Positions 35,231-45,107 of a stretch of 64,000 nucleotides of DNA are shown one piece after another. The notes beneath the pieces were generated by a model, which was not told where the DNA came from, searched no databases, and was given only the letters and a program-made list of their open reading frames with translations. The translations under genes and the position numbers were made by a program. The stretch's first letter is position 1, and the number at the start of each line of letters is the position of its first letter. Source of the DNA: Fidelibacterota bacterium (GTDB taxonomy: Bacteria > Fidelibacterota > Marinisomatia > Marinisomatales > TCS55); NCBI GenBank assembly GCA_014382015.1, contig JACNKN010000041.1, positions 82,407 to 146,406 of the forward strand, given 5' to 3'.

Positions 35231-37057
35231 ATGAGAAAAAACAATTTTAGAAATATTGCAATTATTGCCCACGTAGACCATGGTAAAACCACGCTTGTTG
35301 ATGGACTCCTACAGCAAGGCGGAACATTCCAATCTCACCAGAAAGTGGAAGAACGAATCATGGATTCCATGGACTTGGAAAAAGAAAGGGGGATTACCAT
35401 TACTGCCAAGAATACGGCTGTTCAGTATAAGGATGTGAAAATTAATATTATGGATACGCCCGGTCATGCAGATTTTGGCGGGGAGGTCGAACGAAGCTTA
35501 AACCTGGTGGATGGTGCATTATTGTTGGTGGATGCCAGCGAAGGGCCTCTGCCTCAAACTCGGTTTGTTCTCAAGAAAACATTGGAAAAACAATTACCGG
35601 TTATCTTGATCATCAATAAAATTGATCGGCCTGATGCGCGGATTGATGAAGTTCTTAATGAGGTCTATGACCTATTCATCGATCTCGATGCAACCGAAGA
35701 ACAGATTGAATTCCCCATTTTATATACCAATGCAAAGGCCGGGATCGCTCATAATGAATTGGATGATGACTCTAGCGACCTTACACCCTTATTTAATTCT
35801 ATTCTTGAAAATATAAAAGGACCCGTGGCTGATGATAATCATACCACGCAATTTTTAGTCACCAATTTGGATTATGATCCGTACGTAGGACAGGTAGCCA
35901 TTGGTCGATTGAATAATGGGTTGTTGGAAATGAATAAATCCTACGCATTATGTGGTAAAGATGGCATCAAAAGTAATCAAAAATTTTCATCATTATATAC
36001 ATTTAAAGGTCTCCAAAAAATCCAGGTAGAAATATTGGAAGCAGGTGATATAATTGCGATTGCGGGCATAGATGGCGTCACCATCGGCGACACAATATCA
36101 TCGAATGAAAATCCGGAACCGCTTCCGCGAATTGTGATTGATGAACCCACTGTATCCATGTTGTTTTATGTGAATAATAGTCCTTTTGCAGGTAAGGAAG
36201 GAAAATATCTTACTTCTCGAAATATCAGCGAGCGGTTGGATAAAGAAATCCTTGGGAATGTATCCCTCCAGGTTCATCCCACTGAAAGGACAGATGTATT
36301 TGAAGTGAGAGGGAGAGGTGAATTACAAATGGCAATCTTGATTGAAACCATGCGTAGGGAAGGATACGAATTTATGGTATCAAAACCCCGGGTAATCACC
36401 CATGAAGAGAATGGTAAAGTGATGGAACCCATGGAAAAAGTTTTTCTCGATATTCCCGATGATAAGGTGGGTGTTGTTACTGAAAAGCTATCCGAACGAA
36501 AGGGAAGAATGACCAATTTAGTGAATCATGGTCACGGTCGGGTTCTAATGGATTTTGTAATTCCATCTCGTGGGTTAATCGGATTTCGCAGCCAATTTTT
36601 AACAGATACACGAGGTGCAGGAATTATGAATAAACTGTTTGATGGGTATGCACCATGGTTTGGGCCCATTCCTCAACGGAATAGCGGTGCTATGGTGGCA
36701 GATCGAAATGGGAAAGTAACCACATATGCATGTCTGGGGATGGTGGACCGGGGTGAACTATTTGTAGAAGTAGGGACAGAGGTTTACGATGGTATGATCA
36801 TTGGAGAGCGGAATCGTACCGAAGATCTTACATTAAATATTACACGGGAAAAGAAATTGACTAATATGCGTGCCGCAGCTTCGGATTCAACCGTAGTTCT
36901 CCGTCCACCGAAGTATCTTTCATTGGATCAATCCATTGAATTTATTTCAGAGGATGAATTGGTAGAAGTGACACCATTATCCATTCGGTTACGAAAAATG
37001 GAATTAAATCCGCATAAGCGATTAGCTGCCAGCCGGAAAGCTAAATACAGTCATTAA
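35231..37057 (+). CDS. typA: Translational GTPase TypA/BipA
   Basis: A 608-residue EF-G-like GTPase that binds ribosomes and affects 50S assembly and stress growth. The G domain shows AHVDHGKT (residues 13-20), [20 protein letters not shown] and NKIDRPDAR. Domains II, III and V follow ([41 protein letters not shown]), with the C-terminal TypA-specific region [20 protein letters not shown]. The length is normal. It appears monocistronic; 130 bases separate it from the next gene. Confidence 0.97.
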   Translation: MRKNNFRNIAIIAHVDHGKTTLVDGLLQQGGTFQSHQKVEERIMDSMDLEKERGITITAKNTAVQYKDVKINIMDTPGHADFGGEVERSLNLVDGALLLVDASEGPLPQTRFVLKKTLEKQLPVILIINKIDRPDARIDEVLNEVYDLFIDLDATEEQIEFPILYTNAKAGIAHNELDDDSSDLTPLFNSILENIKGPVADDNHTTQFLVTNLDYDPYVGQVAIGRLNNGLLEMNKSYALCGKDGIKSNQKFSSLYTFKGLQKIQVEILEAGDIIAIAGIDGVTIGDTISSNENPEPLPRIVIDEPTVSMLFYVNNSPFAGKEGKYLTSRNISERLDKEILGNVSLQVHPTERTDVFEVRGRGELQMAILIETMRREGYEFMVSKPRVITHEENGKVMEPMEKVFLDIPDDKVGVVTEKLSERKGRMTNLVNHGHGRVLMDFVIPSRGLIGFRSQFLTDTRGAGIMNKLFDGYAPWFGPIPQRNSGAMVADRNGKVTTYACLGMVDRGELFVEVGTEVYDGMIIGERNRTEDLTLNITREKKLTNMRAAASDSTVVLRPPKYLSLDQSIEFISEDELVEVTPLSIRLRKMELNPHKRLAASRKAKYSH

Positions 37058-37208
37058 TATTTTGGGTTTAAACTGTTTTTCAATGATTCATTCTTCTACC
37101 ATATCCCATTCAATAGAACGCTACCGCTAACATATGTACAATTAATTTCTTAACTTACTCGCCTATTGCGCGTCTAAATCGACAAGAATGAAACAAATAG
37201 GTTTAAAG

Positions 37209-37727
37209 ATGAAAAAAATATTATTAACTGCATTATCAATTATATTCTTGTTGGGGGTGATGAATGCTCAAGGTATGGGCAACAAGTCACGCGGTAATGG
37301 CCGGGGTCAAATCAAGTCTCAACTGGATGAAACACAGCATCAGGCTATCCGGGATATGGTTCGGCAAATGCGGGATAACAATGCAAGTCGGGAAGAAATT
37401 ACTGCAGCCATGAGAAATAAATTTAATGGTTGGGGTATTGAATTTCCCAACAATTTGAATGGATCTAAATCGAGACGAAATGGCGGTCCGCGATTTATAG
37501 ATAATGACGGTGATGGATTAAATGATTTCCAAATGAGTGGATTAAGAGGGAGGGATGGCCATTTGAGTCAAGATGGCGGTTTCCGAAATCATATGGGACA
37601 GAATAGAGGTGGTCCTGGAGGCAAAGATCATCGCCAAAATAATGGACGTGGTATGGGTCGCCCTCGAGGTGATAGAGGTGGTAGGCCTCCTCATGGTGGT
37701 CATGGTGGTGGGCATAGTAATAATTAA
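37209..37727 (+). CDS. Secreted Gly/Arg/His-rich protein with an EF-hand-like calcium loop
   Basis: A 172-residue protein (from ATG 37209; an upstream ATG at 37188 would add seven residues). A signal peptide ends near MNAQG. Residues 37-78 form a charged amphipathic helix region (ETQHQAIRDMVRQM and REEITAAMRNKF) that recalls Spy/CpxP-type chaperones. D98-x-D100-x-D102-G-x-x-D106 is an EF-hand or thrombospondin-type Ca2+ loop. The C-terminal 60 residues are low complexity, rich in Gly, Arg, Asn and His, and end in GGHGGGHSNN. I cannot assign a function; metal or polyanion binding is possible. It precedes a beta-barrel gene by 57 bases. Confidence 0.72.
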   Translation: MKKILLTALSIIFLLGVMNAQGMGNKSRGNGRGQIKSQLDETQHQAIRDMVRQMRDNNASREEITAAMRNKFNGWGIEFPNNLNGSKSRRNGGPRFIDNDGDGLNDFQMSGLRGRDGHLSQDGGFRNHMGQNRGGPGGKDHRQNNGRGMGRPRGDRGGRPPHGGHGGGHSNN

Positions 37728-37784
37728 TTTTCTATAACCGGACATTATTAGGTCTAATGATGTTACCAATTAAATAATTCTGAA

Positions 37785-38933
37785 ATGAAAAATAATCGAT
37801 TCCTGATAATCATTTCCGTATTTTTATCCAGTGGACAGTCCCAGGTTGATGCAGATTTGAATGTGCAGTCCGGGTATTATTCAAATGTATTTAATTCAGT
37901 GGTAAGCGGTTCACAAAAATATATTTATGTAGATGGCTTACTTAAAGTTCCCATCACCCAATCCCTGAATGCTTATGGCGGCCTAGATGGCGTTTTCTAC
38001 AATCCAACCACTTCCTATTCAAATTATTCTGCTGAAAGTGGTTTGTTTGGCTTTAAACAAATCAATGATATGGCAATGGTTAACGGAGGATTGTATTTTT
38101 CGACTGATCAATATGAATCTACATTCAACTACTATAATAGCCGCAATTTTGGTGGATATATAAACCTTATTTACTTTATAAACAGCAGACTAAACGCCAA
38201 ATTTGGGTATAGTTTAGAAAAAAGTAACTACGATGATTTAGACGGGGTTAATAATATTGACCATCAACTGTCAATAAAAATGATTCGTTCGTTTGACTCA
38301 GGGAGTGCCATCATGGGATATTCCAGTTTTGGCATTCAAAAATTTGATAGTTTTTCACCCCAGGCTTCTGCCGATGGGGCCGGGCGAAATATAACAGAAA
38401 CACAACAATTTGATTCCAACAGCACTTTCAATCTTAGGTTAAGGGTTTCTCATTCCATTACAGAAAAGGCAGGAATTGCATTAACAGTTGAGCATAAGGA
38501 AATTCTTGCACTGAACTCTGATATTCTTTTTTTCGACCAATATTTTTATAATCCACTTCAGGATCGTTTCCAATGGCAGGGAGAGCAAATTGATCTTAAA
38601 ATGACCTTGGTACCAAAACATGATATCCACATCACCGGAACCACAACTTTTAGGACACGCACTTACGATAATAATCCTGTATATGATTATGATATTGGCA
38701 GTGAAACTTACAAGCTGGAAAACGGGAATTATGTTCTTTTAGAAAATATGCGTGTGGATGAAAATGCCACTTTAGAAATGAGTGTAGAAAAAATATGGTT
38801 CAAAGATATTTACGAATTTGAAAAAGGTTTGGGTCTAAATCTTACCATAGGCTATGGACTTAATTTGTCAAATGATCCCATTTATAATTCCAGCGGGATT
38901 TATTCATTTCTCTCATTTCAATATTATTATTAG
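37785..38933 (+). CDS. Predicted outer-membrane beta-barrel protein
   Basis: A 382-residue protein with a short signal sequence (cleavage near SGQSQ) and many alternating polar/aromatic strands rich in Tyr, Phe, Asn and Ser (LNVQSGYYSNVFNSVVSG, for example). The chain ends in SFLSFQYYY, the aromatic C-terminal signature of outer-membrane barrels recognised by the BAM complex. I recognise no specific family; the size suggests 14 to 18 strands. It probably shares a transcript with the small secreted protein upstream. Confidence 0.72.
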   Translation: MKNNRFLIIISVFLSSGQSQVDADLNVQSGYYSNVFNSVVSGSQKYIYVDGLLKVPITQSLNAYGGLDGVFYNPTTSYSNYSAESGLFGFKQINDMAMVNGGLYFSTDQYESTFNYYNSRNFGGYINLIYFINSRLNAKFGYSLEKSNYDDLDGVNNIDHQLSIKMIRSFDSGSAIMGYSSFGIQKFDSFSPQASADGAGRNITETQQFDSNSTFNLRLRVSHSITEKAGIALTVEHKEILALNSDILFFDQYFYNPLQDRFQWQGEQIDLKMTLVPKHDIHITGTTTFRTRTYDNNPVYDYDIGSETYKLENGNYVLLENMRVDENATLEMSVEKIWFKDIYEFEKGLGLNLTIGYGLNLSNDPIYNSSGIYSFLSFQYYY

Positions 38934-39128
38934 ACCTTTTTTTCAATCCTTACCTATTATATTATAGTTTTTTCTAATAAAAGATGTACAACTTTGCGGA
39001 ATCAATCAGCTTTCGTTAAGGCTCCTATCACCCAATCACACAATCGCATAATTATCCATTCAATCATGCATTCTTTTCCCTTGTTGCTTCTTCCTTTCTG
39101 ATTACATCATTCACTATTAAGTTCCACC

Positions 39129-40706
39129 ATGAAAAAGTGGTCTGGATATCGCCCTGAAATTAGTCAGGAAAAATTTGATACCATTATCATTGGTTCTGGA
39201 ATGAGCGGTCTGACCACAGCTGTTTTATTGTCACAACATGGCCGGCGGGTACTCGTTTTAGAGAAGCATTTTAAAGTCGGTGGCTTCACCCATACATTTA
39301 AAAGAAAAAATTACGAATGGGATGTGGGGATTCATTACATCGGTGAAGTCCATAATACAAAATCACATTCAAGAAAATTATTTGATCGCGTTACAGATGG
39401 GAAACTGAAGTGGGCAAAAATGGATGATAATTATGATCGTATTATTTTCCCAGACAAATCCTATGATTTTGTTGCGCCGAAAGAAAAATTCATAGAAAAT
39501 CTAAATCGCCATTTTCCTGAAGAAAAAAAAGCGATTCGCGATTACGTTTCCCTCTTGCAATCATACGTTAGAACCGGACGGGGATATTTTACCAGTAAGG
39601 TATTACCCAGTTGGATCACACCCTTTTTGTATCGATCCATGACCAAACCATTTTTCCAATATGCCGATCGAATGACCAAGGATGTGATTCGTGAATTCAC
39701 ACACAATGAAAAATTATTGGGTGTTTTAGCTGGTCAATGGGGTGACCATGGGTCGCCGCCGGGAAAGAGTAGTTTCGCCATGCACGCTATGGTGGCTCGA
39801 CATTATCTGGATGGGGGAAATTATCCGGTAGGTGGATCCAGAATGATTGCAGAATATGCCACCGATGTGATTGAAAAACATGGGGGAAAAGTGGTCGTGA
39901 ATGCCGGTGTAGATGAAATTATAACCAAAGGGAAAAAAGCAGTAGGTGTTCGATTGGTTAATGGAGATGAATTATTCGCGTCTCAGATCGTGAGTAGTGC
40001 CGGTCTTGTAAATACAGTCCATACATTTTTACGGAAGCAGTCGGCGGGTGATACACTTAAAGAAAACATGAAAAATGTGCAATCGACTGAAAGTTATCTT
40101 TGTCTATATATGGGGTTAAATAAATCAGCAAAAGAACTTGGATTTAAAAATACAAATCTATGGATTTATCCCGGATATGATCATGATCAAAATGTGGCGA
40201 AATTTAGAAATAATCCCGATGAAGCATTTCCGGTGGTATATGTCTCATTCCCGTCTGCGAAAGATCCGGATTGGGATAAAAATCATCCCGGATGTGCCAC
40301 AATGGAGGCCATTACACTGGGTCCATGGGATCAGTTTAAAGCGTGGAAAGATGAACCCTGGAAGAGCAGGGGGGATTCTTATGAGACGTTAAAGGAATCA
40401 TTGGCAATAAAAATATTAGATGTTGTATATAAGTATGTTCCTGAGGCCAAAGATGCCATGGATTATTATGAATTATCTACGCCTCTTTCTGTTCGGGATA
40501 TGGCTCATTATCCTATTGGTGAAATGTATGGTCTCGATCATACACCCAAACGATTTCACCAGAAATGGTTACGCCCTCAAACAGATATTAAAAATCTTTA
40601 CATCACAGGCCAAGATGTGACAACCGTCGGACTCACTAGTGCTTTATTTTCTGGTTTGTTGACCGCTTCTTCTGTCTTGGGTAAGAATCTCATGAAAACA
40701 CTTTAA
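39129..40706 (+). CDS. NAD(P)/FAD oxidoreductase, RetSat/CrtI-like
   Basis: A 525-residue flavoprotein of the phytoene desaturase/retinol saturase type. The FAD motif is DTIIIGSGMSGLTTAV (G22-x-G24-x-x-G27), followed by LEKHFKVGGFTHTF and the YEWDVGIHYIGE segment characteristic of all-trans-retinol 13,14-reductase-like proteins. The C-terminus carries NLYITGQDVTTVGLTSALFSG, the second FAD contact. Members saturate or desaturate polyene or other lipid double bonds; the substrate here is unknown, and no carotenoid genes are near. It is convergent with ftsZ. Confidence 0.88.
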   Translation: MKKWSGYRPEISQEKFDTIIIGSGMSGLTTAVLLSQHGRRVLVLEKHFKVGGFTHTFKRKNYEWDVGIHYIGEVHNTKSHSRKLFDRVTDGKLKWAKMDDNYDRIIFPDKSYDFVAPKEKFIENLNRHFPEEKKAIRDYVSLLQSYVRTGRGYFTSKVLPSWITPFLYRSMTKPFFQYADRMTKDVIREFTHNEKLLGVLAGQWGDHGSPPGKSSFAMHAMVARHYLDGGNYPVGGSRMIAEYATDVIEKHGGKVVVNAGVDEIITKGKKAVGVRLVNGDELFASQIVSSAGLVNTVHTFLRKQSAGDTLKENMKNVQSTESYLCLYMGLNKSAKELGFKNTNLWIYPGYDHDQNVAKFRNNPDEAFPVVYVSFPSAKDPDWDKNHPGCATMEAITLGPWDQFKAWKDEPWKSRGDSYETLKESLAIKILDVVYKYVPEAKDAMDYYELSTPLSVRDMAHYPIGEMYGLDHTPKRFHQKWLRPQTDIKNLYITGQDVTTVGLTSALFSGLLTASSVLGKNLMKTL

Positions 40707-40911
40707 GGGTGTTCGTTGATACATTTCAGATCACAACGATGAGGTCACGAATCGTTGTGCGAAAATTTTGTAAGACGTCGCTCTTTTCTTTAAGTGTTCA
40801 AGTATTTAGGTGTTTATGTGAACACCCAAACACTTCTCCAACTTAAACACCCTTTCACCTTTTCATTTTTTCAAGCAAACAGACCACAAAACGACTGATT
40901 GATGGTCTTCC
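40707..40911. terminator. Convergent intergenic region with nested inverted repeats
   Basis: Between the convergent oxidoreductase and ftsZ genes lie GGGTGTTC (40707-40714) with GAACACCC (40820-40827), a 9-bp hairpin CACAACGAT (40732-40740) with ATCGTTGTG (40751-40759), GTGTTCA (40794-40800) with TGAACAC (40819-40825), and AGACCA (40882-40887) with TGGTCT (40904-40909). None has a classic T-run, but together they probably end both transcripts. Confidence 0.45.
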
Positions 40912-42111
40912 CTATTCATGTTGCCGGCGGATAAATGCAGGTACTTCCAAATCATTCCCATAAATAGGTGGATTTGTATCATCAAAAAAGAGGGTTGGTT
41001 TGGGTAAATCAACCGCTGGTTGATTCGGGATGAGTTCTTCCTGTTTCATCTTTTCATACAGGGGTACATTCTCTTTTTCGGCCAGGATGCGAGTTTGGGT
41101 CGGTGTCACTTCTTGTCTTTCTACCGAAGAGCTTATCATTTCACTCGCCAGCTTTCGGTTGAATCCTGTGGCGATAACTGTCACCATGATTGTATCTGTC
41201 ATTCCAGGGTCAATCACTGCACCGAAGATGATATTTGCATCCTTTCCCGCTTCTTCAAAAATGATGGAGGTTGCTTCATCCACTTCCATTAATGTGAGAT
41301 CCGGCCCACCGGTGATGTTCACCAATACACCTTGAGCACCCGAAATGGAAGCATTGTCCAGCAAAGGACTGGAAATAGCTTGTTGTGATGCCAATACAGC
41401 CCGTTCTTCGCCACTGGCAGTACCAGTGCCCATGACAGCTTCGCCCATATTTTTCATGACTGTCTCAACATCAGCAAAATCCAGGTTAATCAAGCCATGG
41501 ACATTAATGAGGTCTGATATGCCTTTAGATGCATGGTGCAAAATGGAATCGGCCAATTTAAATGCTTCTACAACCGTTGTACTTTTATCCACAATGGACA
41601 TAAGTTTTTGGTTTGGAATGGTAATAACCGTATCGCATGCTTTCCGCAATTCAGTTACGCCGGCAAGTCCGCGGTTCATTCGCTTAGGTCCTTCAAAATT
41701 AAAAGGGACCGTAACAATTCCTACCGTTAGAATTCCCATTTCTCGTGCGGTTTGAGCAACCACAGGCGCTGCGCCCGTTCCTGTACCGCCACCCATTCCC
41801 GCAGTAATAAACACCATATCGGATCCTTCAAGTAGAGATTTAACAACCTCCATATCAGCTTCCATGGCATCTTTTCCAATCTCAGACCGTGCACCTGCGC
41901 CCAATCCTTTGGTGAGGTTTTTTCCAATCTGGATTTTATTTTCAGCCGCATTATTATCTAAATCCTGGGCATCTGTATTGATGACGATAAAATCGACACC
42001 GGTCATGCCGGCCTGGATCATCCGATTGACCGCATTACCACCTGCACCGCCCACGCCGATCATTTTGAGGTTTGCTTTTTGTTCCGCTAAACTATCGAAT
42101 TCGAATAGCAT
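40912..42111 (-). CDS. ftsZ: Cell division protein FtsZ
   Basis: Tubulin-like GTPase, 399 residues, that polymerises into the division ring. The N-terminal [13 protein letters not shown] nucleotide site, the tubulin signature [13 protein letters not shown] and the T7 loop [11 protein letters not shown] are intact. A variable linker is followed by the conserved C-terminal peptide [11 protein letters not shown], which binds FtsA and other partners. It is the last gene of the dcw cluster, 51 bases after ftsA, where it may have its own ribosome-binding site or promoter. Confidence 0.98.
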   Translation of the reverse strand: MLFEFDSLAEQKANLKMIGVGGAGGNAVNRMIQAGMTGVDFIVINTDAQDLDNNAAENKIQIGKNLTKGLGAGARSEIGKDAMEADMEVVKSLLEGSDMVFITAGMGGGTGTGAAPVVAQTAREMGILTVGIVTVPFNFEGPKRMNRGLAGVTELRKACDTVITIPNQKLMSIVDKSTTVVEAFKLADSILHHASKGISDLINVHGLINLDFADVETVMKNMGEAVMGTGTASGEERAVLASQQAISSPLLDNASISGAQGVLVNITGGPDLTLMEVDEATSIIFEEAGKDANIIFGAVIDPGMTDTIMVTVIATGFNRKLASEMISSSVERQEVTPTQTRILAEKENVPLYEKMKQEELIPNQPAVDLPKPTLFFDDTNPPIYGNDLEVPAFIRRQHE

Positions 42112-42162
42112 AGTTGTTCTCCTTTTCTTGGTTTCTTGGTATGTGTTTTAAAATTCATTTGA

Positions 42163-43440
42163 TTAAAAAAATTCACTGACTATCTTCTTAATTTTATTCA
42201 CGGCGCCTTTGATAGACGACTCCGTTATTTGAATGAGGGATAAATCATCCCCAAAATTTTTCCATTGAGCCAACCCGATGGCACTGGCATAAATGGGACT
42301 GGACGCTACATCAATCGCACCGCTTATATTTTTTGGATTTCCGATTCTGACAGGCATATTAATTGTTTCCTGAGCGAGTCCGACCAAGTTTTTCAGCTCG
42401 GAACCACCGCCAGTCAGCACCATACCGTAAGTCAATTTTTCCTTGATATCTGCACGGGAGACTTCCCGCATGACCAATTGTAATATTTCAACCATTCGCG
42501 CTTCTACATAGCGGGATAATTCATGCTCAGAAATTTTCCGTTTGATTTGACCATTTTGTGCAGGCAATTCAAAATCCAGATCAGGGGAGGACATGGATGC
42601 TTTGGCCGATCCATAGGTTTTTTTAATTTTTTCTGCTTCATCAATTCCCACCTGAAGCATAACCGCAATATCATTTGTGATACTGGCGGCTCCGATTCCC
42701 ACTGTTGCAGTATGGCGAACGCCCCCTTCATGATAAACCACAATATCTGTGGTGGTTGCACCAATATCTACGCAAACGACGCCGAGATTTTTTTCGTCTT
42801 CCTCCAATGTGGCAATGCTGGACGCGATACCCTGATAGACAATACCGTCCACTTCTACACCTAACTCTTCGGCACAACTTACCAAGTTGGTGGCTGCTGT
42901 GGTGGCAACTGTGATTAAATGAACGCGAGCTTCCAGACGTCGTCCGGTCAACCCAACAGGATCCTTAATGGAATCCATTGTGTCTATCACATATTCCTGG
43001 GGCAAAACATGGAGAATGTCCCGATCCACCGGAAGTGAAATTGCTTTTGCCAAATCCAGTACGCGATGTACATCGGCCGATGTAATATCATTTTTCGTCG
43101 GAACGTTTGTACCATTTTGATTCCCGATGGCAATAGCTCCCTGGGTATTAATACCCCGGATATGATCGCCGGAAATTCCCAAAGACAATTTTTGTACATT
43201 CATATCCGCCATTGTTTGGGCTTCCTGGAGTGCAAAATCCATTTCATCAATGAGTTGGTCCCGGTGGGTAATGGATCCTTTTTTAATGCCGGTAGCAGGA
43301 GAATTTCCAATTCCCAATAATTTGACTGTATTAGAACCGGGGTCCACTTCTAAAATGGCACAACAGATTTTATCCGACCCGACATCCAACCCGGTTTGGA
43401 TATATTTTTCATTTTGTCGATGAGATCTAATCATGACCAT
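42163..43440 (-). CDS. ftsA: Cell division protein FtsA
   Basis: Actin-like ATPase of 425 residues that anchors FtsZ to the membrane. The start YIQTGLDVGSDKICCAILE, the 1C domain region, VCVDIGATTTDIVVYHEGG and GMVLTGGGSELKNLVGLA are typical, and the C-terminal tail (AVNKIKKIVSEFF) is the amphipathic membrane-binding helix. The gene overlaps ftsQ by 10 bases; an alternative Met two codons later would shorten the overlap. Confidence 0.96.
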   Translation of the reverse strand: MVMIRSHRQNEKYIQTGLDVGSDKICCAILEVDPGSNTVKLLGIGNSPATGIKKGSITHRDQLIDEMDFALQEAQTMADMNVQKLSLGISGDHIRGINTQGAIAIGNQNGTNVPTKNDITSADVHRVLDLAKAISLPVDRDILHVLPQEYVIDTMDSIKDPVGLTGRRLEARVHLITVATTAATNLVSCAEELGVEVDGIVYQGIASSIATLEEDEKNLGVVCVDIGATTTDIVVYHEGGVRHTATVGIGAASITNDIAVMLQVGIDEAEKIKKTYGSAKASMSSPDLDFELPAQNGQIKRKISEHELSRYVEARMVEILQLVMREVSRADIKEKLTYGMVLTGGGSELKNLVGLAQETINMPVRIGNPKNISGAIDVASSPIYASAIGLAQWKNFGDDLSLIQITESSIKGAVNKIKKIVSEFF

Positions 43441-44192
43441 TCTCTTGCTACCAGCTGTTTTTTATATCGCATATCCAGTAACCGATAATCGGTTAACTGT
43501 CGTTGTCCTAATGCTTCATCAAAACTTTTTAATATATTTAATTTTGGAATAATATCGTTTTTCCCCAAGATGACTTTTGTAGGGCGATCTGTTAAAATAA
43601 TGACATATTCATCATCTTTATTTAGCGTCAGTTCTGAAATATTCTCATATAGTTTTGGGTAATGATTGGAGAGTTGATTTAAAATTTTAATCGCTTCTTT
43701 TACTTTAACCGAATAGGTTTGTTCTCCTTCAGGGTAGAGGTCTTTGGCATTATTAAATCCGGATAAAATAGGAATGAGTACACTTTCTGAATAAGGATGA
43801 TTTGGTAATACAACAGCTTCGTTATCAATCATTAGAGAGGACTCCATATTGAGGATAGCCAATGGTTCTCTTTCGATAATATTAATTTTCACACGATTGG
43901 GGAAATGCCGACTTATACGGGCTGCTTTTATAAATGGATTTTCTTCGATTGTATGAGCCATTTCTATCATGTTGAAATCGTGAATTGATTGGATTTCAAA
44001 ATCTGAAATCATTTTTTGACCTGTTTTTTTTTCTAATATTTCTAATCCAGTGAATCGAATGTTATCGATGGTAAATGTTTGCCGATAATTGGCCCATCGC
44101 ACAGCTCCCCACAGCGTCAGTATAAAGAGGAAGGATAGGCTGTAACCTATAACCTGTCGTGCGGAAATCTGTTGTTTTTTCTTTTGTCTCAT
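43431..44192 (-). CDS. ftsQ: Cell division protein FtsQ/DivIB
   Basis: A bitopic membrane protein of 253 residues: a basic cytoplasmic start (RQKKKQQ), one transmembrane segment near residues 12-29, then a POTRA domain (FTIDNIRFTGLEIL...FEIQSIHDFNMIEM) and the FtsQ beta domain. FtsQ links early and late divisome proteins in the periplasm. The sequence is weakly conserved, as usual in this family, but the position between murB and ftsA supports the call. The ATG overlaps the murB stop as ATGA. Confidence 0.9.
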   Translation of the reverse strand: MRQKKKQQISARQVIGYSLSFLFILTLWGAVRWANYRQTFTIDNIRFTGLEILEKKTGQKMISDFEIQSIHDFNMIEMAHTIEENPFIKAARISRHFPNRVKINIIEREPLAILNMESSLMIDNEAVVLPNHPYSESVLIPILSGFNNAKDLYPEGEQTYSVKVKEAIKILNQLSNHYPKLYENISELTLNKDDEYVIILTDRPTKVILGKNDIIPKLNILKSFDEALGQRQLTDYRLLDMRYKKQLVAREWS

Positions 44193-45106
44193 ATGTCAAA
44201 TGCCCCTGGTTTAAATCCCAATGTTTTTACTTCTAAATCCAATTCTATGCCAAATTTATTCTGGACCGTTTCTCTTGCCAAGCGGATAAGTGCCACAATA
44301 TCTGAAGCTTTGGCTTTCCCATGATTCACAAAAAAGTTGGCATGGATGGGTGAAATTTCTGCATCCCCAATTTGGGTACCTTTTAATCCAGCTTGATCAA
44401 TATAGTATCCTGCAGCACCCTCAATCGGATTCTTGAATACACTCCCGGCAGATCGAAATTTTAGCGGTTGGGATGCTTTTCTACCTCCACTGGCTTTTGA
44501 TCGTTTTTCCATGACGGTTATTTCATCACTTTGAATCAATTCAAATTCTGCGTTCATCACAATTTCTTCCGCAGGGAAGGTGGAGTGGCGATAAGAAAAC
44601 GAAATATCTTCAGGATTATATATTTTTTCCCGCCCATCCATTGTCATAACGGTTACCTGTTTTAAATAGTTGGAAATTTCGCCGCCGAATGCCCCCGCAT
44701 TCATGACCAATGCACCACCCAAAGTCCCTGGCACGCCGATGAGGCTTTCAACGCCGGATAAGTGCAGATGAATGCATTCTTTCACCATTTTACCCAGCAT
44801 CACACCTGATTCAGCAAACACATTTGTTCCCTTAATCGTTAATTGATTAAACGATTTACCCAATGTAATGACTAATCCATCTATCCCTTCATCTGCCACC
44901 AGCAAATTGGATCCGGATCCCACAAAATATGTTGGTATTTGATGTTTTTTAGCAAACTGGAGGATATCAGCTAAATCAGATTTATCTTTGGGTGTAACGT
45001 ATGCTTTAGCCGGTCCGCCAATGCCATAAGATGTATGAAACGCCATGGCTTCATTTTTTAGGAATATTCCCTGTGTCATGGTGTTTAATGTTTCCAAGGG
45101 ATCCAC
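44189..45106 (-). CDS. murB: UDP-N-acetylenolpyruvoylglucosamine reductase
   Basis: FAD enzyme, 305 residues, that reduces UDP-GlcNAc-enolpyruvate to UDP-MurNAc. The FAD-binding start YGIGGPAKAYV and VGSGSNLLVADEG, the SGVESLIGVPGTLGGALVMNAG segment, Tyr-Arg in SFSYRHSTF, and the catalytic Ser in FRSAGSVFKNP are visible. The size and YRHS motif fit the shorter type IIb (Gram-positive-like) MurB. It lies between murC and ftsQ with one base to murC. Confidence 0.96.
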   Translation of the reverse strand: MDPLETLNTMTQGIFLKNEAMAFHTSYGIGGPAKAYVTPKDKSDLADILQFAKKHQIPTYFVGSGSNLLVADEGIDGLVITLGKSFNQLTIKGTNVFAESGVMLGKMVKECIHLHLSGVESLIGVPGTLGGALVMNAGAFGGEISNYLKQVTVMTMDGREKIYNPEDISFSYRHSTFPAEEIVMNAEFELIQSDEITVMEKRSKASGGRKASQPLKFRSAGSVFKNPIEGAAGYYIDQAGLKGTQIGDAEISPIHANFFVNHGKAKASDIVALIRLARETVQNKFGIELDLEVKTLGFKPGAFDI

Positions 45107-45107
45107 C

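Noticed and set aside
39029..39076. Repeated CAATCA-type words before the RetSat-like gene
   Set aside because: The words are irregularly spaced and degenerate; they look like low-complexity AT-rich spacer, not a repeat array.
41345..41755. A 136-codon open frame on the plus strand
   Set aside because: Antisense to the conserved middle of ftsZ.
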